37,579 bases of DNA. Origin: an uncultured Alphaproteobacteria bacterium. GTDB lineage: Bacteria; Pseudomonadota; Alphaproteobacteria; Micropepsales; Micropepsaceae. The notes beneath the pieces are model-generated. The model ran no database searches. It was given only the letters and a program-made list of their open reading frames with translations, and was not told where the DNA came from. The position numbers were made by a program, and so were the translations under genes. Numbering within the stretch: position 1 is the stretch's first letter; each line of letters begins with the position of its first letter. Where the stretch lies: contig CAIUCH010000033.1 in NCBI GenBank assembly GCA_903897605.1, forward strand, positions 1-37,579. The letters run 5' to 3'. Shown here piece by piece: positions 8,439-17,323 of the stretch.

Positions 8439-8912
8439 ATGGCGGTGATGGAGTTGGACCGCCTCACCTTGGCCGCCGGAGAAAGGCTGCTGGGGCTCGA
8501 TCTGGGGGAAAAGACCATCGGGCTGGCACTGTCCGACCGCCTGCTGACGGTGGCGACCCCTATGCAAACCCTCAAAAGAGGCAAATTCGCTGCCGATGCC
8601 GCCCGGCTGGACATTATAATAAGTGAACACGGCGTCGGGGGCTTGGTGGTGGGCCTGCCCCTGAACATGGACGGATCGGATGGCCCCTCTGCCCAGTCGG
8701 CCCGGGCCTTTGGACGCAACTGGGCGGCACATTGTGCCATCCCCCTGATGTTCTGGGACGAGCGGCTCTCCACCCTGGCGGTGACCCGCACCTTGCTGGA
8801 CGCCGATGCCTCCCGCAAACGGCGCGACGAAGTGGTCGACAAGATGGCGGCAGCCTACATCCTGCAAGGCGCCCTCGAGCGCTTGCGCAACATCAAGCCA
8901 TCTTCCGCATGA
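8439..8912 (+). CDS. ruvX: RuvX/YqgF family Holliday-junction resolvase-like nuclease (pre-16S rRNA nuclease)
   Basis: The 157-aa product has an RNase H-like fold. The first strand reads [18 protein letters not shown] with the metal-binding Asp21. [15 protein letters not shown] is the family signature. [16 protein letters not shown] carries the second acidic pair, and [19 protein letters not shown] holds the last Asp. YqgF proteins are essential in E. coli and implicated in 16S rRNA 5'-end maturation; a recombination role has also been proposed. I chose ATG 8439 (AAGGGG about 10 nt upstream) because its length matches the family. ATG 8397 would add 14 poorly conserved residues. It overlaps the next gene by 4 bp (ATGA). 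Confidence 0.93.
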   Translation: MAVMELDRLTLAAGERLLGLDLGEKTIGLALSDRLLTVATPMQTLKRGKFAADAARLDIIISEHGVGGLVVGLPLNMDGSDGPSAQSARAFGRNWAAHCAIPLMFWDERLSTLAVTRTLLDADASRKRRDEVVDKMAAAYILQGALERLRNIKPSSA

Positions 8913-10192
8913 AAGCCCCAACCGCGCCCGCCCGCTTTCTTTGGCTGCCACCCGGGCTGCGTCCCCCCATCGCAATGGTTTGGCGGCAAGAGCGCGTATT
9001 CCTTTTGGTCGGCGTAACCGCCCTGTTCGCCGGCTACGATACCAATGTGTTCGGCCTGGCGATTCCGCAGATCCAGGCCAGTTTGCATATTCCGGAAAAT
9101 CAGATCGGTCTTACCGTCTCCTATTTCCGGTTGGCGACAATTGTGGCGCTGATGTTGTGTTCCGCCGCCGATCTGGTGGGACGGCGGCGGCTTCTGCTGT
9201 TCACCATATTCGGCCAAGCGCTTTTCACACTCATCACCGCTTTCACGGTCACATATCCGCAATTCGTCTGGGCTCAGATTTTGACCCGTGTGTTCGGCTA
9301 TGCGGAAGAGATGTTGTGTTTCGTGGTGATCGCCGAGGAAGTCACTGCGGGCGTACGCGGCTGGGCCAATGGCACTTTGAGCGCGCTCAATTATACCGGC
9401 GCGGGTCTGGCCTCGCTGATCTTTCTGGGCGTGAATGTCCTGCCCTTTGGTTGGCGCGCCCTTTATGTAATCGGCGCCGCGCCGCTGTTCCTGATTGCCT
9501 ATCTTCGCCGCACTCTGCCGGAGACCCAGCGTTTTGCCGCACTGGAAAATGTCGAGAAGACAAAATCCAGATGGACCGAGACGCGCCATCTTCTGCGGGA
9601 TCTGACGCGGCAATATCCTTTGCGCCTGATCACCATCCTGATCGCGGCGGGCGCGTTCGGGTTCGGCGTATCCTCCGCGTCGGTATTGTCCTCCAAATAC
9701 CTGCAAAGCGTTTTTCATTATTCACCATTGGATGTGACCCTGGTGTTCATTCCCGGCGGGCTGATCGGACTGGCGCTGGCGATCACGGCCGGACGCATCT
9801 CCGACCGCATCGGACGCAAGATCACGACCCTGTGTGTCGTATCCATCGCCGGCATCGGCTTCGGGCTTTTCTACAGCGGCCTTGGCGGCCCGTGGCTGCC
9901 ACCGCTATGGGTTCTGTCCTTTTTCGGCTTCTTCTCGGGCGAAGCCATGATCGCGGGCTATGCGCTGGAAATCATGCCCACCCGTTATCGGGCCACGGTC
10001 TCGGGACTGCGCTATCTTGTGTATATCGGCGTGGGCGGGATGAGCCTGGCGCTGGAAGGACGGCTTTACGATCATTTCCATGCCCATGGACCGGCCATCC
10101 AGGCCTTGCTGCTCAGCGTCCCCATCACCCTGGCCGCGATCCTGTTCCTGCCGGAGCCGGCCGGGAAAACACTGGAAGAAATGGCTACTTAA
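8909..10192 (+). CDS. Major facilitator superfamily transporter
   Basis: This 427-aa inner-membrane protein has about 12 hydrophobic segments. The N-terminal half starts [19 protein letters not shown]. The TM2-TM3 loop carries a motif-A variant ([11 protein letters not shown]), repeated in the C-terminal half as [15 protein letters not shown]. The C-terminus ends [14 protein letters not shown], similar to the LPET-x-G-x-TLEE tail of sugar and aromatic-acid:H+ symporters. I chose the ATG at 8909, which overlaps the ruvX stop by 4 bp; the open frame extends upstream inside ruvX, but that part is not MFS-like. It is placed between ruvX and pyrB. The substrate cannot be deduced. Nucleobase uptake would fit the pyrimidine neighbours but is not supported by any motif. 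Confidence 0.9.
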   Translation: MKAPTAPARFLWLPPGLRPPIAMVWRQERVFLLVGVTALFAGYDTNVFGLAIPQIQASLHIPENQIGLTVSYFRLATIVALMLCSAADLVGRRRLLLFTIFGQALFTLITAFTVTYPQFVWAQILTRVFGYAEEMLCFVVIAEEVTAGVRGWANGTLSALNYTGAGLASLIFLGVNVLPFGWRALYVIGAAPLFLIAYLRRTLPETQRFAALENVEKTKSRWTETRHLLRDLTRQYPLRLITILIAAGAFGFGVSSASVLSSKYLQSVFHYSPLDVTLVFIPGGLIGLALAITAGRISDRIGRKITTLCVVSIAGIGFGLFYSGLGGPWLPPLWVLSFFGFFSGEAMIAGYALEIMPTRYRATVSGLRYLVYIGVGGMSLALEGRLYDHFHAHGPAIQALLLSVPITLAAILFLPEPAGKTLEEMAT

Positions 10193-10250
10193 CCGAGGTG
10201 GAAAAGGCGGCTTGCCGCCACAGGCATCCGCCTCTATACACCGGACTTTA

Positions 10251-11198
10251 ATGACATCCGCCAGCCTTCCCCCGATCCTGAAAACAAGCCATCTGCTTGG
10301 GATCGAAGGCCTTTGCGTCCCGGAAGTGACGGCGCTGCTCGACCTTGGCGAAAGCTATGTCGCCCAGAGCCGGGCCCCCAACAAAAAAGCCGCGGTCCTC
10401 AAAGGCCGCACCCTCATCAATCTCTTCTTCGAGGCCTCGACCCGCACCCAGTCCAGCTTCGAGTTGGCCGGCAAGCGGCTGGGTGCCGACGTTCTCAACA
10501 TGTCGGTCAAGACATCGTCGGTCTCCAAAGGCGAGACCCTGATCGACACGGCCTCGACCCTCAACGCCATGCGCCCCGACATATTGGTGGTGCGGCACCA
10601 GGATTCCGGCGCCGCCGAACTTCTGTCGCGCAAGCTGGACTGCAGCGTGATCAATGCCGGCGACGGCGCGCATGAGCATCCCACCCAGGCGCTGTTGGAC
10701 GCACTCACCATCCGCCGCCGGCTGGGCCACATCGAAGGGCTGACGGTGGCGATCTGCGGCGACATCCTGCATTCGCGCGTGGCGCGCTCCAACATCCGAC
10801 TCTTGGCGATGCTGGGCGCGCAAGTCAGGTTGATCGCGCCGCGCACCTTGCTGCCTGCCGAAGCAGAACGCTTCGGGGTTGAAATTTTCACCGACATGAA
10901 ACGCGGACTGGCCGGCGTCGACATTGTGATGATGCTGCGCCTGCAGCTGGAGCGCATGACAGGGGCCTTTGTCCCCTCGGCCCGCGAATATTTCCGCTTC
11001 TATGGCCTGGACCGCGAAAAACTCAGCTATGCCAAGCCGGGGGCGCTGGTGATGCATCCCGGACCGATGAACCGGGGCGTCGAGATCGCCTCCGACATCG
11101 CCGACGATCTGGAAGTCAGCGTCATCGCCGAACAGGTCGAGATGGGCGTCGCCATTCGCATGGCGGTGCTCGATGCACTGGCGCGGGGGATGCCATGA
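10251..11198 (+). CDS. pyrB: Aspartate carbamoyltransferase catalytic subunit
   Basis: PyrB joins carbamoyl phosphate and aspartate, the first committed pyrimidine step. The 315-aa product has the carbamoyl-phosphate loop [13 protein letters not shown] (STRT motif), the [11 protein letters not shown] mobile loop, [14 protein letters not shown] and the C-terminal [10 protein letters not shown] motif. I chose ATG 10251, 58 bp after the transporter stop. The frame is open upstream to 10080 inside the transporter gene, but that part is out of family. No convincing Shine-Dalgarno is seen; the start is preceded by TATACACCGGACTTTA, so a promoter close to the start or weak initiation is possible. 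It overlaps the pyrC-like gene by 4 bp, as expected for an ATCase that assembles with an inactive DHOase chain. Confidence 0.97.
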   Translation: MTSASLPPILKTSHLLGIEGLCVPEVTALLDLGESYVAQSRAPNKKAAVLKGRTLINLFFEASTRTQSSFELAGKRLGADVLNMSVKTSSVSKGETLIDTASTLNAMRPDILVVRHQDSGAAELLSRKLDCSVINAGDGAHEHPTQALLDALTIRRRLGHIEGLTVAICGDILHSRVARSNIRLLAMLGAQVRLIAPRTLLPAEAERFGVEIFTDMKRGLAGVDIVMMLRLQLERMTGAFVPSAREYFRFYGLDREKLSYAKPGALVMHPGPMNRGVEIASDIADDLEVSVIAEQVEMGVAIRMAVLDALARGMP

Positions 11199-12505
11199 AC
11201 GCCCCAAACGGAAAAAGCGGCCGCCTCGCCTTTCGCAATGCGCGGCTGATCGATCCGGCGTCCGGCCTGGACGCGAAGGGCGGACTTCTGGTCGAAAACG
11301 GCAGGATCGCCGATATCGGGCCGCGCCTGTTCAACGACGCCGACCGCGGCGATCCGGAAATCATCGATTGCCGTGGCCTGGTCTTGGCACCCGGCCTGAT
11401 CGACTGCCGCGTCTTCACCGGCGAGCCGGGCAGTGAGCATCGCGAATCCCTGGCCTCGGCCAGCGAGGCGGCAGCGGCCGGCGGCGTCACCACCATCGTC
11501 ACCATGCCCAACACCAATCCGGTGATTGATGAGCCATCGCTGGTGGATTTCATCCGCCGCCGTGCCCAGGCGACCGCAAAAGTCCGCGTCGCGCCGATGG
11601 CGGCCCTGACACGCGGCCTGGCCGGCGAGATCATGACCGAGATCGGCCTTCTGAAGGAGGCCGGCGCCATCGCCTTCACCGACGGCGACCGCACGGTCGC
11701 CAATGCGCGGGTCATGCGCCGCGCATTGTCCTACGCCGCCACCTTTGACGCGCTGGTGGTCGGCCATGCCGAAGACCCGGAACTGGTGGAAGGGGCCGCC
11801 ATCACCGAAGGCGAATTCGCCACCCGGCTGGGCCTGCCCGCCGCGCCCGCCCTGGCCGAGGCCATCATCGTCGAGCGCGACATCCGCCTGGTCGAGCTGA
11901 CAGGCGCGCGCTATCACTTTGGACAGATCTCCACCCGCGCCGCGCTGGACGCCATCGCCGAGGCCAAGCGCAGAGGCCTGCCGATAACCTGCGGCGTCGC
12001 CGCCCATCACCTTCTGCTCAACGAACTGGATGTCGGCGCCTATTACACCTTCCGCAAAGTGAAGCCGCCACTGCGCTCCGAAGCCGATCGCGCCGCGATG
12101 GTGGAAGGTGTCGCCAATGGAATTATCGATGTGATCGTCTCCAGCCATGAACCGCAGGGCGCCGACACCAAGCGGCAGACCTTCGCCTCCGCCGCATTCG
12201 GCGCGGTGGGACTGGAAACATTGCTGCCTGCCGCATTGAATCTTTTCCACAATGGCGATGCCAGCCTGCCGCATCTGCTGGCGGCATTGACCGCGACACC
12301 GGCACGCATGCTGGGGCTTCCTTACGGGACCCTTGCCAAAGGCGCGCCCGCCGATCTGGTCTTGCTGGACCCCGACGAACCATTCCAGCTCGACGAGCAG
12401 GCGCTTCACTCCCGCGCGCGCAATACCGCCTTCGAGGGTCGCAAATTTCAGGGCCGTGCCCAGCGGACCTTCGTTGCTGGCGAATGCGTATTTTCCCGCG
12501 CCTAA
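11195..12505 (+). CDS. Dihydroorotase homologue lacking metal ligands (PyrC'/PyrX type)
   Basis: The product has 436 aa with an amidohydrolase TIM barrel: [17 protein letters not shown], then [10 protein letters not shown], and an [17 protein letters not shown]-terminal beta-sandwich piece. In active type I DHOases the motif after GLID is x-H-V-H; here it is CRVF, so both metal His are replaced (Arg72, Phe74). The late catalytic Asp of the DHAPH motif is replaced too: VSSHEPQ, with Ser317 next to His318. Such degenerate chains encoded next to pyrB are known from pseudomonads (pyrC') and are common in alphaproteobacteria, where they hold the ATCase dodecamer together. Catalysis is therefore unlikely, and a true dihydroorotase should exist elsewhere. 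The ATGA overlap with pyrB supports stoichiometric assembly. It is often annotated simply as pyrC. Confidence 0.93.
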   Translation: MNAPNGKSGRLAFRNARLIDPASGLDAKGGLLVENGRIADIGPRLFNDADRGDPEIIDCRGLVLAPGLIDCRVFTGEPGSEHRESLASASEAAAAGGVTTIVTMPNTNPVIDEPSLVDFIRRRAQATAKVRVAPMAALTRGLAGEIMTEIGLLKEAGAIAFTDGDRTVANARVMRRALSYAATFDALVVGHAEDPELVEGAAITEGEFATRLGLPAAPALAEAIIVERDIRLVELTGARYHFGQISTRAALDAIAEAKRRGLPITCGVAAHHLLLNELDVGAYYTFRKVKPPLRSEADRAAMVEGVANGIIDVIVSSHEPQGADTKRQTFASAAFGAVGLETLLPAALNLFHNGDASLPHLLAALTATPARMLGLPYGTLAKGAPADLVLLDPDEPFQLDEQALHSRARNTAFEGRKFQGRAQRTFVAGECVFSRA

Positions 12506-12556
12506 CATTTGCCGGCCGATGGATTTGGCGCTCAAAGCCCCTTATCGTCGCGGCCA

Positions 12557-13174
12557 ATGACCGGCGCCATCCCCCTTTCCGCTGTGCTTGAAGCCCTGGT
12601 GCTGGGCTATCTTTTGGGATCGATCCCATTCGGATTGTTTTTTGCCTTTGCGTCCGGTGCGGGCGATGTCCGCAAGATCGGCTCCGGCAATATCGGCGCC
12701 ACCAATGTGCTGCGCACCGGCAAGAAATGGGCGGCGGCGGCAACCTTGTTATTTGACGGGTTCAAGGGCGCGGCAGCGGTCCTGGTCGCCCGGATGTTGT
12801 TGCCGCCCGGATGCGAGATCTTCGCCGCCTTGGCCGCCGTGCTGGGGCACATCTTCCCGGTCTGGCTCGGCTTCAAGGGCGGCAAGGGCGTCGCCACATT
12901 CTTTGGCGTCACCATCGCGCTTTATTGGCCGGCGGGATTGCTGGCGGCGGCGACCTGGCTAGTTGCGGCCCTAATTTGGCGCATCTCGTCGCTTTCCGCG
13001 CTTGTCGCCATCGCATTGTCGCCGCTTTATTTTTTCCTGCTCGGCCGTCATGGTTATGCGCCGCTTGCCGCGTTGCTGGCGGCCCTCATCTTTTTCACCC
13101 ACCGGGAAAATATCCGCCGTCTCCTCAGCGGCGAAGAACCACGCATCGGGTCCAAGGGCGCCAAATCGAAATGA
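12557..13174 (+). CDS. plsY: Glycerol-3-phosphate acyltransferase (acyl-phosphate dependent)
   Basis: PlsY is the inner-membrane enzyme that transfers acyl from acyl-phosphate to glycerol-3-phosphate, making lysophosphatidic acid. The 205-aa product has several hydrophobic helices and the three family motifs: GYLLGSIPFGL, the glycine-rich KIGSGNIGATNVLR, and GHIFPVWLGFKGGKGVATFFG. A HRENIRRLLSGEEPRIG tail closes the protein; this matches PlsY throughout. I chose ATG 12557; the frame is open from 12509 but those 16 residues are not conserved. Its TGA overlaps the dprA start by 4 bp. plsY-dprA adjacency is widespread in alphaproteobacteria. Confidence 0.96.
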   Translation: MTGAIPLSAVLEALVLGYLLGSIPFGLFFAFASGAGDVRKIGSGNIGATNVLRTGKKWAAAATLLFDGFKGAAAVLVARMLLPPGCEIFAALAAVLGHIFPVWLGFKGGKGVATFFGVTIALYWPAGLLAAATWLVAALIWRISSLSALVAIALSPLYFFLLGRHGYAPLAALLAALIFFTHRENIRRLLSGEEPRIGSKGAKSK

Positions 13175-14295
13175 CGCGGATTCTCGACCCGATCGAAAGG
13201 CTGGCCTGGCTGCGGCTGGCCCGCACCGCCGAAGTCGGCCCCGTCACCTTCGCGCAATTGCTCGTACGGTTCGGCAGCGCCACGGTTGCGCTGGAAGAAC
13301 TGCCTCGCCTGGCAAGGCGCGGAGGCGGGAAGATTTTCGTTCTCCCGCCGGAAGCCGACATCGTGCGCGAACTGGAGCAGTTGGAGCAGGTGAAGGGACG
13401 CATGATTGCGAGCTGCGAGCCCGATTTTCCTCCCGGGCTGGCAGCGCTCCGTCCGCCGCCGCCGTTGATTTGCGTGATCGGACACGCCCACATCCTGCGC
13501 AAAAAGATGGTCGCGGTGGTCGGCGCGCGCAACGCCTCGGCGCTGGGACGCAAATTCGCACAGTTATTGTCGCGTGATTTTGGGGAGGCAGGCCTTGTCA
13601 TAGCCTCGGGACTGGCCCGCGGCATCGATTCCGCCGCCCATGAGGCCGCGCTGGAACAAGGCACGGTCGCGGTTGTGGCGGGCGGCGTCGACATCATTTA
13701 TCCGCCGGAGAATGAAGCGCTCTATCGCGCCATCGCCGAGCGCGGCGCCATCATCTCCGAGATGCGATTGGGCGAAGCGCCACAGGCACGTCACTTCCCG
13801 CGCCGCAACCGGCTGATCTCTGGCCTGTCGCGCGGCGTCGTGGTGGTCGAAGCCTCCGAGCGTTCCGGCTCCCTCATCACCGCCAATTACGCGTTGGAAC
13901 AGGATCGCGAGATTTTCGCCGTCCCCGGCTCGCCGCTCGATCCGCACGCCAAGGGACCCAATGGCCTGATCCGGCAGGGCGCGACCTTGACCGAAAGCGC
14001 CGAAGATGTGCTTGCGGTCCTGCGCCCCATTCTCGGCGGCGGCTTTGGCGAACCGGAAAATGGCGCGCCCATCGCATCGGGTCAGGCCGGAATGCTGGAA
14101 GCCGAGGCCGACCAAGTCCGTGTCCGGATCGAGGAAGCGCTGGGCCCCGCGCCGGTGTCGATCGATGAGCTGATCCGGCAAACCGGTGCTTCCCCCGCCG
14201 CAATTCTGACCGTGATTCTGGAGATGGAGCTGGCAGGCAGTTGCCGCCGCCATTCCGGGAATCGGGTCAGCTGGGCCGATCTGCCGGGCCCCTGA
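13171..14295 (+). CDS. dprA: DNA-processing protein A
   Basis: DprA binds incoming single-stranded DNA during transformation and loads RecA. The 374-aa product has an N-terminal helical SAM/HhH-like part (about 1-90). The Rossmann domain starts at MVAVVGARNASALG and includes SGLARGIDSAAHEAAL, GGVDIIYPPEN, FPRRNRLISGLS, VVVEASERSGSLITANYAL and GSPLDPHAKGPNGLIRQGA, all diagnostic. A C-terminal winged-helix (about 315-370, VSIDELIRQTGASPAAILTV) is present. I chose ATG 13171, overlapping plsY as ATGA. Presence of dprA alone does not prove competence. Confidence 0.96.
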   Translation: MTRILDPIERLAWLRLARTAEVGPVTFAQLLVRFGSATVALEELPRLARRGGGKIFVLPPEADIVRELEQLEQVKGRMIASCEPDFPPGLAALRPPPPLICVIGHAHILRKKMVAVVGARNASALGRKFAQLLSRDFGEAGLVIASGLARGIDSAAHEAALEQGTVAVVAGGVDIIYPPENEALYRAIAERGAIISEMRLGEAPQARHFPRRNRLISGLSRGVVVVEASERSGSLITANYALEQDREIFAVPGSPLDPHAKGPNGLIRQGATLTESAEDVLAVLRPILGGGFGEPENGAPIASGQAGMLEAEADQVRVRIEEALGPAPVSIDELIRQTGASPAAILTVILEMELAGSCRRHSGNRVSWADLPGP

Positions 14296-14668
14296 CTTAC
14301 CCGGACAGGCCCGGACAGGCCTGGCCGTTGCCGGGCGGTCTTAAAAAAATCCGGCAACGCGGCACGCCTAGGCATGGTTCCGGTTGGGCGCGGTCATAAA
14401 GGGAGGGTTTTCCGGGATGTTTGCGCCGAAAGCGGCCTTGCAGATGCGAACGGGATTATACAACTTCTAGCTTTAAAATCTGGTAATGTTGACGGGATAT
14501 TCAACCATTGGCTTTATCCCGGACGCCGGGCCGCCGTTGACAGGCTCGTCACCCTTCCATCAGTGTCCCGCCGCATTTCACAAAAAAGGCCCGGTTCCGC
14601 GGTTCCCTGTCTTGTCGTCCAGCTCCGCGACACCAGATAAGCCCCCCAAAGGTCCAAAAGCAGCCGGT
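14296..14668 (+). other. Non-coding gap between dprA and topA
   Basis: This 373-bp stretch has no gene that I can support. It holds a 10-bp tandem repeat CCGGACAGGC (14301-14320). It also holds a hairpin with 9-bp arms CGTTGCCGG/CCGGCAACG (14326-14334 and 14351-14359) whose loop contains TTAAAAAAAT; this may mark the end of the dprA transcript although no T-run follows the stem. Downstream is an AT-richer patch (about 14450-14520) with TTGACG at 14489-14494 and, 17 nt later, CTTTAT, a weak candidate for a topA promoter with a leader of about 150 nt. A frame at 14374-14640 has no recognisable product. Confidence 0.5.
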
Positions 14669-17323
14669 ATGAACGTCCTCGTCGTCGAGTCCCCCGCCAA
14701 AGCCAAGACCATCAATAAGTATCTGGGCAGCAACTATAAGGTGCTGGCCAGCTTCGGGCATATCCGCGACCTGCCGTCCAAGGATGGCTCGGTGAAACCA
14801 GATGACGATTTCTCGATGGTGTGGGAAGTCGATGCCCGCGCCCAAGCCAAGATCAAGGATATCGCCAGCGCCGTGAAAGGCGCCGACAAGCTGATCCTGG
14901 CCACCGACCCCGACCGCGAGGGCGAGGCCATCTCCTGGCATATTCTGGAAGTGCTCAAGCAAAAACATGTGCTGGGCAAAATGCCGGTCGAGCGCGTGGT
15001 CTTCAACGCGGTGACAAAATCCGCGATCCTGGAAGCCATCCAGCATCCCCGCCAGATCAACGAGGAATTGGTAGATGCCTATCTGGCGCGCCGGGCACTC
15101 GATTATCTGGTCGGCTTCACCTTGTCGCCGGTGCTGTGGCGCAAACTGCCGGGCGCCCGTTCGGCGGGCCGGGTGCAGTCGGTGGCGCTCAGGCTGGTGG
15201 TCGAACGCGAAGCCGAGATCGACGCCTTCAAGGCCCAGGAATATTGGAGCATCGATACCGACGTCTCCACCGCGGCGGGCGATTTCTCCACCCGCCTAAT
15301 TCAGCTCGACGGCAAAAAGCTGGAAAAGCTGTCGCTGGCCAACCAGGCGGATGCCGATCGCGCCGTCGGCGCCATTCAGGCGCAGAAATTCTCCATCGGC
15401 AGTGTCGAAGCCAAGCCGGTCAAGCGCAATCCCTCGCCGCCTTTCATCACCTCGACCTTGCAGCAGGAAGCGGCCCGCAAGCTGGGTTTCGCCGCCAAGC
15501 GCACCATGCAGGTGGCGCAGGGCCTTTACGAAGGCGTCGATATTGGCGGCGATACGGTTGGCCTGATCACCTATATGCGAACCGACGGCATCGTCATGGC
15601 GCCGGAAGCGATCACCGAGGCGCGCGAAGTCATCGGCAGCAAATATGGCGCCCGCTATGTGCCGCAGGCAGCCCGGGTCTATACCAGCAAAGCCAAGAAC
15701 GCCCAGGAAGCGCATGAAGCGGTGCGTCCCACCAGCTTTGCGCGCACACCGGAGGAAGTTGCACGCTATCTGGATGCCGATGCCTCCAGGCTTTACGAAT
15801 TGGTCTGGAAGCGCGCCGTCGCCAGTCAGATGGAATCCGCCGAGCAGGAACGCACCACGGTGGATGTGATCTCCGCCGACAAGCAGATCACCTTGCGCGC
15901 CACCGGTACCGTCACTTTATTCGACGGCTTCCTCACCTTGTATCTGGAAGGTGAAGACGACAATTCTATCAATGCGCCCCTTCGGGGCGACGGGGATGAG
16001 GAGGGCTCGAAACTGCCGAAGGTGTCGGCGGGCGACGCCAGCAGGATTGAGAAGGTGACGCCAGCGCAGCATTTCACCGAACCGCCGCCGCGTTATTCCG
16101 AAGCTAGCCTGGTGCGCAAACTGGAAGAGCTGGGGATCGGCCGGCCTTCGACTTATGCCACCATCCTTTCCACTTTGCGCGACCGTGCCTATGTGCGGAT
16201 GGATCGCACGCGTTTCTATCCCGAGGAAAAAGGCCGCCTGGTCACCACCTTCCTCAACAGCTTCTTCCCGCGTTATGTCGCGTATGATTTTACGGCCGAT
16301 CTGGAAGAGAAACTGGACGAGGTTTCGGCCGGCGATCTGAACTGGAAGCAATTGCTGCGGGAATTCTGGAAGGATTTCTCCGCCGCGGTGGGCGAGACCA
16401 AGGATCTCAAGATCAGCCAAGTGATCGACGAGCTGGATCACGTGCTGGGTCCGCACATCTTTCCGGCCAGCGAAGATGACGTCGATCCCCGCAAATGCCC
16501 CGCCTGTGCCGAAGGCCGGCTCAATTTGAAACTGGGCCGCTTTGGCGCATTCGTCGGCTGCACCAACTATCCCGAATGCAAATTTACCCGCCAGATCGGC
16601 GCCAAGCCGGGCGAAGGCGATTCCGGACCGCGCGAGCTGGGCCTGTTTCCCGGCACCGAGGAAAAAGTGACTGTGCGATCGGGCCGTTTCGGACCCTATG
16701 TGCAACTGGGTGAAGAGAAGAAGCCTAAGCGCTCGGGACTGCCCAAGGGTACCGATCCGTCAACGGTGGATCTGGCGCTCGCGGTAAAGCTTTTGTCCCT
16801 GCCCCGCCAAGTCGGTGCCCATCCCGAGGACGGCAAGATGATCACGGCGAATTTCGGCCGCTTCGGGCCTTATGTGTCGCATGACGGCAAATATGCTTCG
16901 CTGGAATCGCCGGACGATGTCTTTGAGATCGGTCTCAACCACGCAGTCACCTTGCTGGCTGAAAAGAAGGCCAAAGGCGGCGGCCGGCGCGGACCGCAGG
17001 CCTTGAAGGAACTGGGTCAGGATAACGACGGCAACGTCATCAAGGTGTTGAAGGGCCGCTATGGTCCCTATGTCAGCGATGGCGACCTCAATGCCACCAT
17101 CCCGGAAGGCAACGATCCGATGGAAGTGACCCTGGAGCAGGCGCTGGCGCTGATTGCCGAGCGCGCGGCCAAGGGCGGCGGAAAGAAGCAGAAAAAGAAA
17201 GCGGCGCCGAAGCCCAAGAAAAAGGTGGAAGCCAAAGTCGAAGCTATGGCAAAAAAACCTGCGCCGAAGAAGAAGACGGCGGCGAAAGCAAAGAAGAAGC
17301 CCGAACCTGTGGCGGGCGAATAA
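14669..17323 (+). CDS. topA: DNA topoisomerase I (type IA) with Lys-rich C-terminal tail
   Basis: TopA relaxes negative supercoils by single-strand passage. The 884-aa product begins MNVLVVESPAKAKTINKYLG, the TOPRIM start, with ILATDPDREGEAISWH supplying the metal-binding acidic residues. The active-site Tyr is in GLITYMRTDG. RPTSFARTPEEVARYL and the IGRPSTYATILSTL segment follow. One four-Cys zinc ribbon is at about residues 610-640 (CPAC, later CTNYPEC). Several TopA C-terminal repeats of the GRFGPYV type come next. The last 50 residues (about 833-884) are Lys/Ala/Pro-rich, ending in KKKPEPVAGE; such tails are known in mycobacterial and proteobacterial TopA and increase DNA binding and processivity. 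I chose ATG 14669; the frame is open upstream to 14486 but non-homologous. The next gene starts immediately after the stop. Confidence 0.97.
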   Translation: MNVLVVESPAKAKTINKYLGSNYKVLASFGHIRDLPSKDGSVKPDDDFSMVWEVDARAQAKIKDIASAVKGADKLILATDPDREGEAISWHILEVLKQKHVLGKMPVERVVFNAVTKSAILEAIQHPRQINEELVDAYLARRALDYLVGFTLSPVLWRKLPGARSAGRVQSVALRLVVEREAEIDAFKAQEYWSIDTDVSTAAGDFSTRLIQLDGKKLEKLSLANQADADRAVGAIQAQKFSIGSVEAKPVKRNPSPPFITSTLQQEAARKLGFAAKRTMQVAQGLYEGVDIGGDTVGLITYMRTDGIVMAPEAITEAREVIGSKYGARYVPQAARVYTSKAKNAQEAHEAVRPTSFARTPEEVARYLDADASRLYELVWKRAVASQMESAEQERTTVDVISADKQITLRATGTVTLFDGFLTLYLEGEDDNSINAPLRGDGDEEGSKLPKVSAGDASRIEKVTPAQHFTEPPPRYSEASLVRKLEELGIGRPSTYATILSTLRDRAYVRMDRTRFYPEEKGRLVTTFLNSFFPRYVAYDFTADLEEKLDEVSAGDLNWKQLLREFWKDFSAAVGETKDLKISQVIDELDHVLGPHIFPASEDDVDPRKCPACAEGRLNLKLGRFGAFVGCTNYPECKFTRQIGAKPGEGDSGPRELGLFPGTEEKVTVRSGRFGPYVQLGEEKKPKRSGLPKGTDPSTVDLALAVKLLSLPRQVGAHPEDGKMITANFGRFGPYVSHDGKYASLESPDDVFEIGLNHAVTLLAEKKAKGGGRRGPQALKELGQDNDGNVIKVLKGRYGPYVSDGDLNATIPEGNDPMEVTLEQALALIAERAAKGGGKKQKKKAAPKPKKKVEAKVEAMAKKPAPKKKTAAKAKKKPEPVAGE

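Noticed and set aside
8806..10251. 481-codon alternative plus-strand frame inside the MFS gene
   Set aside because: Arg/Ser/His-rich product without membrane segments. The other frame encodes a clear 12-helix transporter.
11027..12535. 502-codon minus-strand frame opposite the pyrC-like gene
   Set aside because: Length is caused by high GC third positions of the real gene. The composition is Gly/Gln/Asp-rich without domain signatures.
14374..14640. 88-codon frame before topA
   Set aside because: No recognisable family, no ribosome site and no coupling to neighbours; treated as leader DNA.
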